Assembly: GCA_002917075.1 (NCBI GenBank)
Contig: NTMA01000153.1
Coordinates: forward strand, 1 to 51,120
DNA length: 51,120 bases
Origin: Hawksworthiomyces lignivorus
Lineage: Eukaryota > Ascomycota > Sordariomycetes > Ophiostomatales > Ophiostomataceae
Reading direction: 5' to 3'
Shown here in pieces: positions 11,591 through 22,167 of the stretch (position 1 is its first letter; each line of letters begins with the position of its first letter). The notes beneath the pieces were generated by a model. The model saw only the letters and a program-made list of their open reading frames with translations, was not told the DNA's origin and did not search any database. The translations under genes and the position numbers were made by a program.

Positions 11591-11661
11591 TACAAGGCCG
11601 CACAAGACCGTACAGGACTATACAAGGACTATACAAGACCGTACAACAGCGTACGAGAGCG
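11591..11661. repeat. degenerate 10-bp tandem repeat (TACAAGACCG-like)
   Basis: About seven consecutive units related to TACAAGACCG (TACAAGGCCG, CACAAGACCG, TACAGGACTA, TACAAGGACTA, TACAAGACCG, TACAACAGCG, TACGAGAGCG). Confidence 0.8.
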
Positions 11662-12100
11662 TCATCAGCTCTCACGAATGAATACGTTCCATCCTGCACG
11701 TACGTAGAGAGAAATACGTAGGCGGAAGCCGGACGCCAAAATGAAAGGAGAAAATTGTACAAACACCAGAAACCAGGGTCAAGAGGCGAATCTGCAAGTA
11801 CGGCATCCTGCAGGGTTCCAAGGAAGGGAACAAGACAGAATAGGGAAAACGCGGAAATGTTACGAGACATGCAGGGTGACAGGGAAAGAAAGGGCTGCAG
11901 AAGTGCCGCAGAGACTGCTCAGAGAGTGTGTGAGTGAGCGAGTGCGAGACAGAACGAAGGGAACGATACCGAAAAGCAGGGAAAGATCAATGCAGAGAAG
12001 AGGCAGAGCAAAGACGATGCACCAGAAGACGTGCGAATGGCAGCTATCTATATCTTGGTCCGAACCCGACCGAACGAAGCTCACCCGGCATACAAATACC

Positions 12101-12174
12101 GTACAAGGAATAGGTCCTTGAGCGAAACACGAATATGCTGTACAAGGCAATAAGTCCTTGAACGAAACACGAAA
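12101..12174. repeat. diverged direct repeat, unit about 34 bp
   Basis: Two copies start GTACAAGG at 12101 and 12140 and share TCCTTG and CGAAACACGAA. They differ by a few substitutions, mostly G to A. Confidence 0.8.
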
Positions 12175-14018
12175 CTTTGACAACTTGAAAATCGGCGGTG
12201 CAGCAATTAGTGCTCTCGCCGCTCTCCGAACGCCTCCTTGCAGAATTACCCCAGAGCGCCCGCAGAAATCATCATGTCATCAACCGCGCTACGAATGCGG
12301 GGAAGACGGAGCGCAAACCTCAGTTCGTGTGCAAACAAAGGGTGTACGCTGGCCCGTCCCACTACGCCGTTTACTAGCAGTTCTCTGCGATGTGCACATC
12401 AGGGGAATGCACCGAAGAGGCAGGGATCATTTGGGGTTGGAGGCCCGATGGAGGGTCGGGATAAACAGGCTGCGTGCGGGTGGGCTAGGCCGCAGGGAAA
12501 GGACATTGCACTATACGCATACTACTAGAGGAAATAATTCTTCTAAGAGGATAGCGGGCATCACATGCTTCGGCTACACGATGGGAGAGAGAAAGCGTCT
12601 AGAACGTGCAAGCAGCAATTATGTCTTTTTATCGATCAAGATGCTTAGAAGTGAACTGCAATATCAGAGACGACGACGGTGAGCTGTCAGAGAGTCGGTG
12701 TTTTCACGCACACGCACTCACATACGAGTCGCTATGTTCGAGTAGTCATGCGGACGATCTTAATATAAATGACATTCAAAGTGAACCAACATTACAGGTA
12801 TGCTTATTCGCCAGCGGTCAGGCACAATGGAAGAGAAGAGGTTCGTGGGCAGCCGTCTGGTTCTTAATTGATGAAATTGCTCGCGCAGGTGCCAATTCTT
12901 TTGCACTTTCACATGCCACCGAGCTCGTACGCCGAACCGACGCTTGCCGAACTGAGGAAAGGTCGCTGGCTGTGGAGCTAGGGAAGGAACCAAGAAACCA
13001 GGGAACTAGGGAATAAGCCATTATACGCACGTGTACGTCGTATTCGGAGTCTCACACGTGCTGTAACCCGTACCCTTAGTATGTGGGGATGCAACGTAAG
13101 GTACATGCCAAGGTACATCTTGCCAAGTACACGTACCAACTTTCTCTGGTAACAGCCGCCATGGCCAATCACAACGTGCAATTTCCCCAAATAACGAAAC
13201 TGCAAACAGACGCACCACCCATCCTTCAACTCTCAAGTGCCATCTTGGCTTGTCCCCCCCTCGTTCCAAGGAAAACGTAGACGTGCCCTCCTCATCAGCA
13301 ATCTCAAGGGACCGCGGACAGATGCCATCCAGATTCACTCTGCAAATTAACAAAACGGCACAATAGTCATTTTGGGTTCGATTTCCTGGGAATCAAGATC
13401 AGGCAAGGCTAGACCTAGTCGCCGAACAAACTGCACCGTGCCGGCCCCTGCTTCTTTCTTGGCTCTGGTCCCTCCTTTTGGCCTGGCCCTACAGACGAAC
13501 ATATCGACTTCTGCATGCTGTTGCAGAGACATGCCATTTTCCTTTTTTTGCTGACGCCACGCGTTTTTCTACCGGCTTCACGTGTCAAGCGTGCCTTGCC
13601 AGCAGAATCTTTCACCCCATATTACCCCAGGAAGCCTTTTTTTTTTGTTTTCTTCTCGACGACTAGTTGTTTTGAGATTGTGGAGCTGGGGAAGCCGCCG
13701 TCTTCCCAGGCACGTCGTACGTCGAAGGGCCGTATGTCGTATGTCGTTCTGCTTGTGACTGTTGCTAGCTCCCCAGCCCTTGCGCGCCGGGTCGGCCCAG
13801 CGCGACATCGTTTGCTGAGTTGAGAAAAAGGGGCAAGGAGAGAAGACCTGGGGCAGAGAGAAAACAGTACTCGGTCACAAGATCATAGAATCTTTCTTTC
13901 TCCGTTTCTGTCACTTTTTGCGGGTTTCATGCCTCGCCCCCTCTTTCCAGCACTGCTTCCCGCCTCCATAGCCACAGAGGCGCTACTCAGCTCGCCGATC
14001 CTGCGTCTGTGAGTAGTA

Positions 14019-15703
14019 ATGTCACTTAGCACCCATCACAGCCGGCTTGCCGGGCCTAGAGTGGCATCCGGATCACGGGTGTTCCAGGTAGTCCAAGTGC
14101 TACCGTCATGGTCTCTCGAGCCCCCTCCTCGCCGTCGTGGGCGCATTGACGAGGCGATCCCTTCCGCGTTGCGCCCCCTCGTGCGCGCCTACCTACTCGG
14201 CTATGCGTCCAGCGTAGCGCCGCGCCTGTTCAGCGTCATCCTCGCCTACTTTTCCGCGCAGCGCCGTCTCCGCCGCGGCCTGCCGCTGGCCCAGCCGAAC
14301 AAGGCATCGCTGTCGTCCGTCCGCGACTCCGTACGCCAGATCCTGCGCGGCGGTCTAGACTGGCGCAGATTTCCGACCTTCTGCGCCGCGCTTGTCGGCG
14401 GCAGCACACTACTAGAAGTAAGGATCCCTCTCTCCCCCCATCCCCCTAGACGTTATTCCGCGAGAACGTGAGCACCAACCTCTCCTAGATTCCTTTTCGG
14501 CGACTGCTAGCACAGCTAGCCCCCAGGCTGTCGCTCGTGGCCCGCACACGCCTCTCGCGCTGGCTCGCTTCCTTTGTTGCCGCCTATGGCAGCCTGCGGC
14601 TGCTGCAGTCCAAGCAGACAGCCAGCTTCACAGAAACAATTGTTGTCCACTCCGAGGCTCCCGCTGCCCAGCCCGGCTCCGAGGCTGACGTGCAAGAGAC
14701 CAAGGAGCCCACCACCATCACAAAGCACTATGCCGGCCGGACACTGGACTTGACCCTCTTTGCAGTCACTCGGGCGCTCGATGTCATCGTCGGCGAGCTG
14801 TGGGCCCAGCACAAGTCCCGGCGCGTCGCGGCCAGATCATGGACGGGCCTGGAGTCTCTCATCGGCCGGCTCACCGATCCGGCCATCTTCTCCGCATCGT
14901 CTGCCGCCGTCATGTGGGCCTGGTTCTACGTGCCGTCGCGCCTGCCGCACACCTACAACAAGTGGATCACATCGGCGGCTGCCGTGGACGGCCGCCTGAT
15001 CGAGGCCCTGCGCCGCTGCCGCGCCGGCGAGCTGCAGTATGGCAAGGACATGGGACCTGACGCGCGCCTGCTTGAGGGCATGTGCCGCGACTACGACTGG
15101 CCCGAGGCCTGGGGCAACCCGGCCGTCACCGCGCCCTTCCCCTGCGACATGGTGCATATGGACTGCGGACCTTCTTGCGAGTACCACGCGATGGTGCGCC
15201 TGTGGCGGTCGTGGCGCTGGGCCATGAAGACGTATCTGCCGCTGAGCCTGCTGCTCGTGCTGCGCCGGCCCTACCGCAACCCGCGCGGCCTCTTGTCCGC
15301 CATCCTCTCCGCCGCGCGGTCGTCCGCCTTCCTCGGCACTTTCATCACCCTCTTCTTCTACGGCGTGTGCCTCGCTCGCACCCGCATCGGCCCGCACCTG
15401 CTCGGCACCTCTATCGCCGCCCGCCAGGCCATCGACGGCGGCCTCTGCACCGCCGCCGGCTGTGCGCTCTGCGGCTGGAGCATCCTCCTCGAGCGCGCCA
15501 GTCGCCGCAAGGACATGGGCCTCTTCGTCGCCCCGCGCGCCCTCGCCACCCTGCTGCCGCGCCGCTACGCCCTCGACAAACGCTGGCGCGAGACCCTGGT
15601 CTTCGCTGCCAGCACAGCCGTCGTGTTCACCGCCATCCAGGAGAACCCCAAGCGCGTGCGCGGCGTCATGGGCGGCATCCTCCAGACTGTCCTCTCTCCC
15701 TAG
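14019..15703 (+). CDS. TMEM135-like fungal integral membrane protein
   Basis: Two exons, 14019-14417 and 14489-15703, give 537 residues. The 71-nt intron runs GTAAGG to CTCCTAG, and the join reads GGSTLLEIPFRRLLAQL in frame. Several hydrophobic segments are visible, for example ALRPLVRAYLLGY and FCAALVGGSTLL near the N-terminus, and TYLPLSLLLVL and FLGTFITLFFYGVCLA in the second half. A Cys-containing block, PCDMVHMDCGPSCEYHAM, matches the 'C-rich' region of TMEM135-type proteins. Fungal relatives are often called 'integral membrane protein 25D9-6'. Animal TMEM135 acts at peroxisomes and mitochondria; that role here is an inference. The gene is convergent with Get2, 326 bp away. Confidence 0.85.
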
Positions 15704-16029
15704 CATTTTTACTTCTTCCTCCAGTGTACTCTTTATCTTTGTAACCATTAACTGCCATCTACTTTCTCTGGACAAGTCCTTGTGATTTTATTTATCTATA
15801 TTTAATTTTGGATAGACCGGATATGGGGATACTAGGCCGAAAGAAATTCCTTGCGCGGACACAGGGCCACGTACAGAATAGAGACTCTCGAAAAAGGTGT
15901 CTGTTCGCTCAGAGAGGATTGGCATAATAATTAATTATAAATAGAATGCAAATGACTGAAATTCTATCGTTGGGTTTCCATGTATTACCGCCCATCATGT
16001 ACGCCTGAAAGATGCCACTCCCCCGCTTT
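15704..16029. other. convergent 3' region
   Basis: 326 bp of AT-rich sequence between the TMEM135-like gene and Get2, with nothing else visible. Confidence 0.6.
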
Positions 16030-17215
16030 CTATGACCGCAGCCACGAGCACACGCCCAGAACAAACACGCACACCAGCAGGTCCGACCGCACCGTGCTGA
16101 AGATCTGCCAGTAGCGCATCGCGATCTCCACGTTGCGCCGGACCGTCGGCGGCAGGAACCCCATGGCCATGCCCACCAGGCCGCCGGCGCCGCCGCTGCC
16201 GCCGAGCAGGGCGCTCCCGCCGCCTGCGCTCCGCTTGTCCAGGAAGAAGCGGCTGGTCAGCAGCACGGTCTCGGCCGTGGCGAAGGCGTAGAAGAAGTAG
16301 CGCTTGTGCAGGGCGAAGAGGTCGTCCTCGTAGGCGTGGGCGCCGGCGCTGGCCGACGACGGGTCCAGCTGCGCCGCCGCGTGGGCCGCCGCCGCCCGCT
16401 CGCGCTCCGCGTGCGTGCCCGAGAACGGCGTCGCCAGCGCCACGTACAGGCCCAGCGCCACCGCCACCGCAAAGTGCACCAGCCGCCACAGCGCCGCCGG
16501 CGTGCTGGGAATCGCCGACTTTTGCTGCTGCTGCTGCTGTTGGGGGGGCATCGGCGGCCAGCCGCTGCCGCTGCCAGCGCCGCCGGCACCGCCCATGCCG
16601 GGGAACCCAGGAAATCCTGGGAAACCAGGGAGCCCCGCACCGGCGTCTGGGCCGCCCGGCCCCCCCGCACCGCCCATGCCTCCCATGCCGCCCATCGCCT
16701 GCATCATCTGGTTCAGCATCGCGGCCATCGGGTCACCGTCGGCGCCCTCTGCGCCTGCCGGGCCGCCTGCCGGGTCCGGGCCGAAGAGAAACGGATTCGG
16801 CGGCTGCTGTGCCATCAACTGGCGCAGCTGCGCGTCTGCCGCCGCAGCGTCGGGCCGCGGAGACGAGCCGGTCGTCCGCGGCGTGACGCTCGGCTGGTAA
16901 AAGTGCTCGGAGATGTCGACCTCGTCCGGGTCGGCGTGTTCTTGGGGCGCGGGGGAAGCGGCTGGTTGTGGCGGCGTCGATGACGCGTCTGGCGTCGGAA
17001 ATTGTGGTCAGCAAACAGGGTGCCACGCCGGGAAGTGCTCATGCAGGTTTTGGGCTCAACTCACCCCGCTGGACGCCTCCGCCCAGGCCTGTGATCTTGT
17101 TCAGTCTGGCCGTGCCGCCGGCCTTGATCTTGGCCTCGCGGCGCTCTTTCCGCCGCCGTGCCTGCGCGGCTGCAGCATCTTCTGGTGCTAGCGACGAGGA
17201 TGCGCTTTCGACCAT
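16030..17215 (-). CDS. get2: GET complex subunit Get2 (tail-anchored protein insertion)
   Basis: Two exons, 17215-17065 and 16988-16030, give 369 residues. The 76-nt intron is GTGAGT...GCTGACCACAATTTCCGACGCCAG. The N-terminal cytosolic arm has the basic motif RRRKERREAKIKAGGTARLN (about 21-40), the Get3-binding signature of Get2/CAML proteins. A Gly/Met/Pro-rich linker and a Gln run follow. Three membrane segments lie near residues 218-237 (LVHFAVAVALGLYVALA), 280-300 (YFFYAFATAETVLL) and 352-368 (DLLVCVFVLGVCSWL). With Get1 the protein docks Get3 at the ER and inserts tail-anchored clients. The linker is rich in GGMGG and PGFPGF repeats. The initiator ATG gives a short acidic start, MVESASSS, and is well placed. 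Confidence 0.9.
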
Positions 17216-18513
17216 GTTTGCTGCTGGTGATCTGCCTCAGTCGTTTGTGATAGTCAGAGATGGGAGCAAAGGAAAAGACAGCTATCGCCAGGTGGAGCAG
17301 TGAAGTAATGCCACGCTGGATAGCTGCAGTGGAAGGCCGTATCTCATTGGCTCTTCTCTAACTGTCACGTGTGCACACTAGAAGCACCTATCAGGAGTCC
17401 AGGCCCTGCTTATTAAGTACACTTATATCTAGATGTACGAGGTACTGTAGGTGGTGTAAAATTCGCACTCCTTGTCAGGTAACTTTTTTAAAGACTTATC
17501 GCTGTCGATCTCGAAATTCAGCGCCTACCTAAGGTGTGAAGGTATCTGCTGCCCTGTTGATGTAGGCTTATTGTATTTTGCTCAAACTACCTCGTACGAG
17601 ATACCTATGTCCGGCCATTTTCAAGACTTCGTTCTGCTTCTGTCATTAGAGAATCAGAATTTTTATTTTCTTTTTTTTGTGTTTTCCTTTTTTTTTTTTT
17701 GTTTTTCTATTTCCTTTTTTCTTTTCCACTTGGCATTATTAGTCCACATTGTTGCACAATGTTGTGCGCTTACCTCCCTCCTCTGCAAGTCATAGCAGCA
17801 TTATTTATTCTTTCTCTGCTATGGTCCGTTATCAGTATACTCGTAGCACTGAGTGTCGAATTAGAAGCCAATTTATTGTAGAGAGTAAATTTATAGCTTC
17901 GCTGTCCTGGTCTGCAGCGGTCCTCCGTAGTGCAGACTCGCGACTATTTAAGTACATATGCATGTCCGGAATATTCGCTCCCTTTCTCAATGCAAGTTCC
18001 AGAGGGCCGTGGCAATGTGGCGTGCATGTTCGAGTCAGATTATTCCACTTTGGCATGTCGTCTTTCTTTGTTGAAATGAAAACGGTGTACTTTCAAGAGT
18101 CAAAACTTCGTGCACTGTAGATCACCAGCAGCAAATCAGAGAGCGCTGCGGCGCAAAAGTGTAAAGTCCGGGTGTCCTGGCGTCAGCAGTCTAGAAGCCG
18201 TCAGCACTTACAGCGGGCGATAGTAGTTGATCCGGGGTTAAGCTGGGGCATTTGGCTGCAACCTTAAAAGTAAGCACCGTGACGTTTTCAGACTAGCGAT
18301 CTAGGGAGAAAAAACCAGCAGAAGGCCGTGTAAGTCGAGGCTCTGCAAAAAGTATAAAAAGGAGGCTGCAAGGCTCTCCAGCTCCTCATTTATTTTTTTC
18401 AGTTTAATGCAGCTTTACATTCATGAATCTCTGTTAATTCAACCTATTCCCGTTTTACCGTTCACCAATTCCCAAGAGTGCGCCACCTCGGACGAGCGTC
18501 CCACCTCCTCACC
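17216..18513. other. divergent promoter region, Get2 / SDR
   Basis: About 1.3 kb, AT-rich with T runs at 17663-17700. A TATA-like element precedes the dehydrogenase gene. Reading frames here are Phe/Ser/Leu-rich and not convincing. Confidence 0.6.
18353..18360 (+). promoter_or_regulatory. TATA box of the SDR gene
   Basis: TATAAAAA lies 161 bp upstream of the ATG at 18514 and is followed by a pyrimidine-rich stretch. This is the clearest TATA element in the window and fits a regulated rather than constitutive gene. Confidence 0.55.
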
Positions 18514-19787
18514 ATGGGCAACACATATAGCCAGGCGTTCCCTCCGGCGCCCAAGTTCACCGAGAAGAACCTCCCCAACCTCTCTGGCAAGGTACGCTAT
18601 CTCGCAATGATCTGTCTTCCTAGACACAGCCCGGCTGCTTTGCTGTTCTGTGCCGTGTGACAGAGTCGAGTCTGGACATATAGACACGGCCGTATAGTGC
18701 AGGCATATACTGACTGGTCTGGTGCTCGAATAGGTCTTCATCATCACGGGTGCCAACTCGGGTCTCGGCAAGGAGCTTGCTGGCCTGCTCTACTCCAACA
18801 ACGCGACGGTCTACCTGGGCTGCCGGTCCCAGGGCAAGGCCAACGAGGCCATCGCCTGGATCCAGGAGAAGTACGGACGGGCCGGGGGCGGACGCCTGGT
18901 GTTCCTGGCGCTGGACCTGGCGGACCTCTCCTCGGTGAAGGCGGCCGCCGCCGCCTTCCAGGCCGCCGAGCAGAAGCTGCACGTGCTGTTCCACAACGCC
19001 GGCGTGCTGACGCCGCCCAAGGGCGCCAAGACCAAGCAGGGCCACGAGCTGCAGCTGGGCGTGCACGCCGTGGGCCCCTTTTTGCTGACCCGGCTGCTCG
19101 AGCCCGTGCTCTGCGCCACCGCCGCCGCCGAGGGCGCCGGCCGCGTGCGCGTCGTCTGGGTCGCCTCCGTCGCCACCCACGCCATGAGCCCGCCCGGCGG
19201 CGTCGTCGTCAGCAAGCTCACCGACCTCGACCAGGCCCCGCTCGCCCTCTACGGCGTCAGCAAGGCCGGCACCTACTTCCTCGCCGGCCAGTTCGCCAAG
19301 AGGCTGCGCTCCCACGGCATCATCAGTGTGGTAAGTGCTGCAATGCGCACATCGGGGATAGAATCGGAACGGAGAGAGAGAGCCATGTTCGCTGACCTGT
19401 TTCTAGTCCCTCGATCCAGGCAATCTCAAGACCGGCCTCCAGACCAACCTGAAGCAGGAGGCCGGGTCGCTCGTCTACTACATGTCCGAGATGGTGCTGC
19501 ATCCTGCCATCAAGGGCGCATACACGGAGCTCTTTGCGGGCCTGTCTCCCGCAGTGACTCTGAACGCTGTCTCAGACGAGACCAACTGGGGTGAGTAACG
19601 TCATATATGGTATAACGGTTCCTATCGAATCAACAACATCAGTGCTAACGTTTTTGTCTGCGCAGTCATGCCATGGGGACGCATCAAGCCGATGCCCCGC
19701 AAGGACCTCATTGCTGCTTTCCAGCCGCAAGGAAACGCCCCCCAGTTCTATGACTGGTGCGAGCGCCAGGTCCAGACCTTTTTGTAA
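18514..19787 (+). CDS. short-chain dehydrogenase/reductase (first of two)
   Basis: Four exons, 18514-18591, 18734-19330, 19407-19590 and 19666-19787, give 326 residues; all junctions keep frame. The cofactor site is TGANSGLGKEL (classical TGxxxGxG). HNAGV is the NNAG-type structural motif. The catalytic Tyr-x3-Lys is in ALYGVSKAG, with the Ser probably in VWVASVATH. The C-terminal part contains SLDPGNLKTGLQ and PWGRIKPMPRKDL. The fold is that of fungal 'retinol dehydrogenase-like' SDRs using NAD(P)(H); the substrate cannot be read from sequence. It sits tail-to-tail with a second, unrelated-looking SDR 333 bp away. Confidence 0.88.
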
Positions 19788-20120
19788 TACCACTTTGTTT
19801 GCGCGCAAATGGAACTGGAATTTAGAATAGACACGTCACATTTGGCTTTAGTTTTGCATTCTCGAGAAAGGAAATACCTCTTAATTTTTTTTTATCAACA
19901 GGAGTTATCTTAGCTGAAATAGCAGAGTTGTATATATAGTTACATCAGAATACTTGGCGCTGCCTAAGGGGCATGCACATAATCAAAGCCTTGCTATATT
20001 ATAACTCTTTTCTAGACCACTGTATAGTGACATGCTTAAACTTGATCCGACTCGAGCTCGAAATATTTCGGCACTTGACATCCAAATGACCTCGCATCTT
20101 TCTATTACTCCTCCGAGTGT
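19788..20120. other. convergent 3' region between the two SDR genes
   Basis: 333 bp, AT-rich, with nothing beyond the presumed 3' untranslated regions. Confidence 0.6.
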
Positions 20121-21281
20121 CTATAGCGTTCGGGCTTTAGACCGCTCTAGAATATCACGAACACCGGCAAACTCGTACTCGGCCATCGTCTCGTCCCACA
20201 GCGCATCCATGATGGCTTTGCCCTCCGGCTGGTAGACGAGTTTCGTGAAACTGCAAGATAAGAAATCGTCAGCAAAATTGACCGTGGGAAGGGGAGAAAG
20301 GGGGGGGGGGCAGAGACAGGGATCCGGTGTGCTGCGAAGAGGAATCACGTACGGAAAGATGGTCCAGTCCATGAGGAAGCACCCGTGCGACTCGGGGCCC
20401 TTGACGACGGCGGCGTCAATGTACATCCAGGCGCCTCCCTCGGTGGTGCGGGCGCTGAAGCTCTTGATGGCGTCCATGACCCAGCCGGCGGGCCCGCCGA
20501 TCTCCTTGAGCAGGCCCGAGCCCTTGCACATGCCCGGCTCGACCAGGTTGACGACGACATCGTCGGCGTGCAGGTAGTCGATGAGCCGCACGAAGAAGAG
20601 GTGGCCCAGCATCTTGGACGAGAAGTAGCGCTCGGCTGGATCCCACGGCAGCACCTTGCGGTCGACGACGTCAAACGACGGCAGCAGCGGCCGCTGGTCG
20701 CGGTTCGGCAGCTTGGCCGCCAGCGCCGTGCCGGAGCTCACAATGGTCATCCGCCCAGCGCGGGACGTCGGCGCCTTGGCCTTGCACAGGGGCAGCATGA
20801 GAATGGCCAGCAGGAACGTTGACAGGTAGTTCACCTGGATGGTCTCCTCGTGGCCCGTGCTGGCGCAGGTCCCGAACGTGGCCTTGAAGACGCCCGCGTT
20901 CAGGATCGTGATGTCCAGGCGCGGCAGCTCCTTCTCGACGCGCTGCACAAAGGCCCGAATAGACTCGTACGACGCCATCTCCAGGGGCCAGACGTCCACC
21001 GTGGCGGACGGGTACTGCTCGCGCAGCTTGGTCGCCGCCGCCTCGCCCTTCTCTGGCGACCGCGAGGTGATGACGAGGTGTGCCAGCTTCAGAGAGAGGA
21101 GGTGCTGGGCTCCGCAGAAGCCAAGACCGGTGTTTCCGCCTGTGACGATGGCCACCTGCCCGGACAAGTCTGTCTCGGGAGGCGGTAGACGGATTTTTGT
21201 CCAGACCTGGGACTTGAAAAACTGCTTGGGAAACAGGTGCGTGACGGCTTTGTCACCCAGGTCGATGGACTTTGGAGGCAT
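20121..21281 (-). CDS. short-chain dehydrogenase/reductase (second of two)
   Basis: Two exons, 21281-20353 and 20250-20121, give 352 residues. The 102-nt intron is GTACGT...CTTGCAG, and reading through it would add an improbable Pro-rich insert. The start is MPPKSIDLGDK; an upstream in-frame start is not convincing. Motifs are VTGGNTGLG (cofactor), ILNAGVFK, IVSSGTAL (catalytic Ser region) and ERYFSSKML (Tyr-x3-Lys). The N-terminal extension FFKSQVWTKIRLPPPETDLS resembles fungal SDRs associated with secondary metabolism or lipid oxidation; that is a family impression, not proof. The substrate is unknown. Confidence 0.87.
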   Translation of the reverse strand: MPPKSIDLGDKAVTHLFPKQFFKSQVWTKIRLPPPETDLSGQVAIVTGGNTGLGFCGAQHLLSLKLAHLVITSRSPEKGEAAATKLREQYPSATVDVWPLEMASYESIRAFVQRVEKELPRLDITILNAGVFKATFGTCASTGHEETIQVNYLSTFLLAILMLPLCKAKAPTSRAGRMTIVSSGTALAAKLPNRDQRPLLPSFDVVDRKVLPWDPAERYFSSKMLGHLFFVRLIDYLHADDVVVNLVEPGMCKGSGLLKEIGGPAGWVMDAIKSFSARTTEGGAWMYIDAAVVKGPESHGCFLMDWTIFPYVIPLRSTPDPCLCPPPLSPLPTVNFADDFLSCSFTKLVYQPEGKAIMDALWDETMAEYEFAGVRDILERSKARTL

Positions 21282-22167
21282 TGTGGAAGAGTGCAACACG
21301 GGATGTGTGGTCTTTTGTTTCTTAACGCAAAGCAAAAATGGGAAGTTTCAAAACCAAAGGGTAGAAAGCAGAAAGTAAAAGCTATACTGGAATATTCTCT
21401 AGCCACGCCACGAACGCACAAAGGCGTCTCTTCGTCTGGAGCATTCCCCATGGCGAAGACTGAGATATAAGTACTCAAGGACTGAAGCCGACTGTTACAA
21501 GACTCCCAAGTTTATATGATAACGAGACAGGGCCTAGCCATTCTAGAAAGAGCCTGCAATCGCATTTCCGAACGACATGGCCGGGACAAGGTAGCTAAAT
21601 CGACAAGGGGGGCTCTAGAGGTGAACCCGACCGGATCCTGGCCAGTAGAGATGCAGAGATGCTGCCATCAGTTTTCGACGTCCCTGTAGGTACAAGCAGT
21701 ACAAGCAGCATACAGACAAGCTTTACAGAGCATTAGTGCCTTACAGAGTATCAGTGCCGGGCACGCTGTGGGGCGGAGCCTACCGCATGCTATGATTGAG
21801 AAAGCGACCTTTCCCTCTTGGGAAAATAGTAAAAGTCTTGGCACCCCGGTCTTGGCTAGGCCGCTACTTCCGATCTGCCTCCCAATGACTAGTTGGCCTT
21901 GACCATAGGCTCAGACGGCGTCGTCTCTTCGTCTCTTCGTATGTCGTATTCTGAAAAGCGCCCCCAACATCTGCAACCTTTGCACCTCTCCCAGTGCGCC
22001 TCACCCTCTGGCTGCTACGGCTCCTCGGGCTCTCGTACTCGTACTTATCACCGCTTCTCCCAAAACAGCCATGAAAGGAAAATCAGCTCACGTAGCTCAC
22101 ATCCACCTTGTCAAAGTCTCTTCAAGAAAGACCTACACCAACACAGCGTCTGTCCCCGCCTGCCAGC
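21282..22167. other. divergent promoter region, SDR2 / regulator
   Basis: 886 bp with no gene. It holds a TACAAGCAG doublet (from 21690) and an 18-bp tandem duplication at 21723-21758. Confidence 0.6.
21723..21758. repeat. 18-bp tandem duplication
   Basis: TTACAGAGCATTAGTGCC is followed directly by TTACAGAGTATCAGTGCC; the copies differ by two transitions. Confidence 0.8.

Larger units (their letters stand above)
10354..14018. other. very long divergent intergenic region (3.7 kb)
   Basis: It lies between the bHLH gene (-) and the TMEM135-like gene (+). No reading frame has recognisable domains. The longest ATG-initiated one of note (12621-13016) has no protein-like blocks. It contains a 10-bp tandem array at 11591-11661, a diverged 34-nt direct repeat at 12101-12134 and 12140-12174, and TCGTAYGTCG repeats near 13715-13747. 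It could hold long 5' leaders or a non-coding transcript; neither is provable from sequence. Confidence 0.6.

Noticed and set aside
12621..13016. 131-codon ATG frame in the gene desert
   Set aside because: No conserved-looking blocks, no clear promoter, and mixed composition; not enough to call a gene.
14837..15775. 312-codon minus-strand frame opposite the TMEM135-like gene
   Set aside because: Ala/Gly/Glu-rich shadow of a GC-rich exon whose sense strand has membrane segments and family motifs.
21893..22167. A possible upstream exon with a Zn2Cys6 cluster for the regulator
   Set aside because: The frame contains only two scattered Cys residues and no CX2CX6C pattern.
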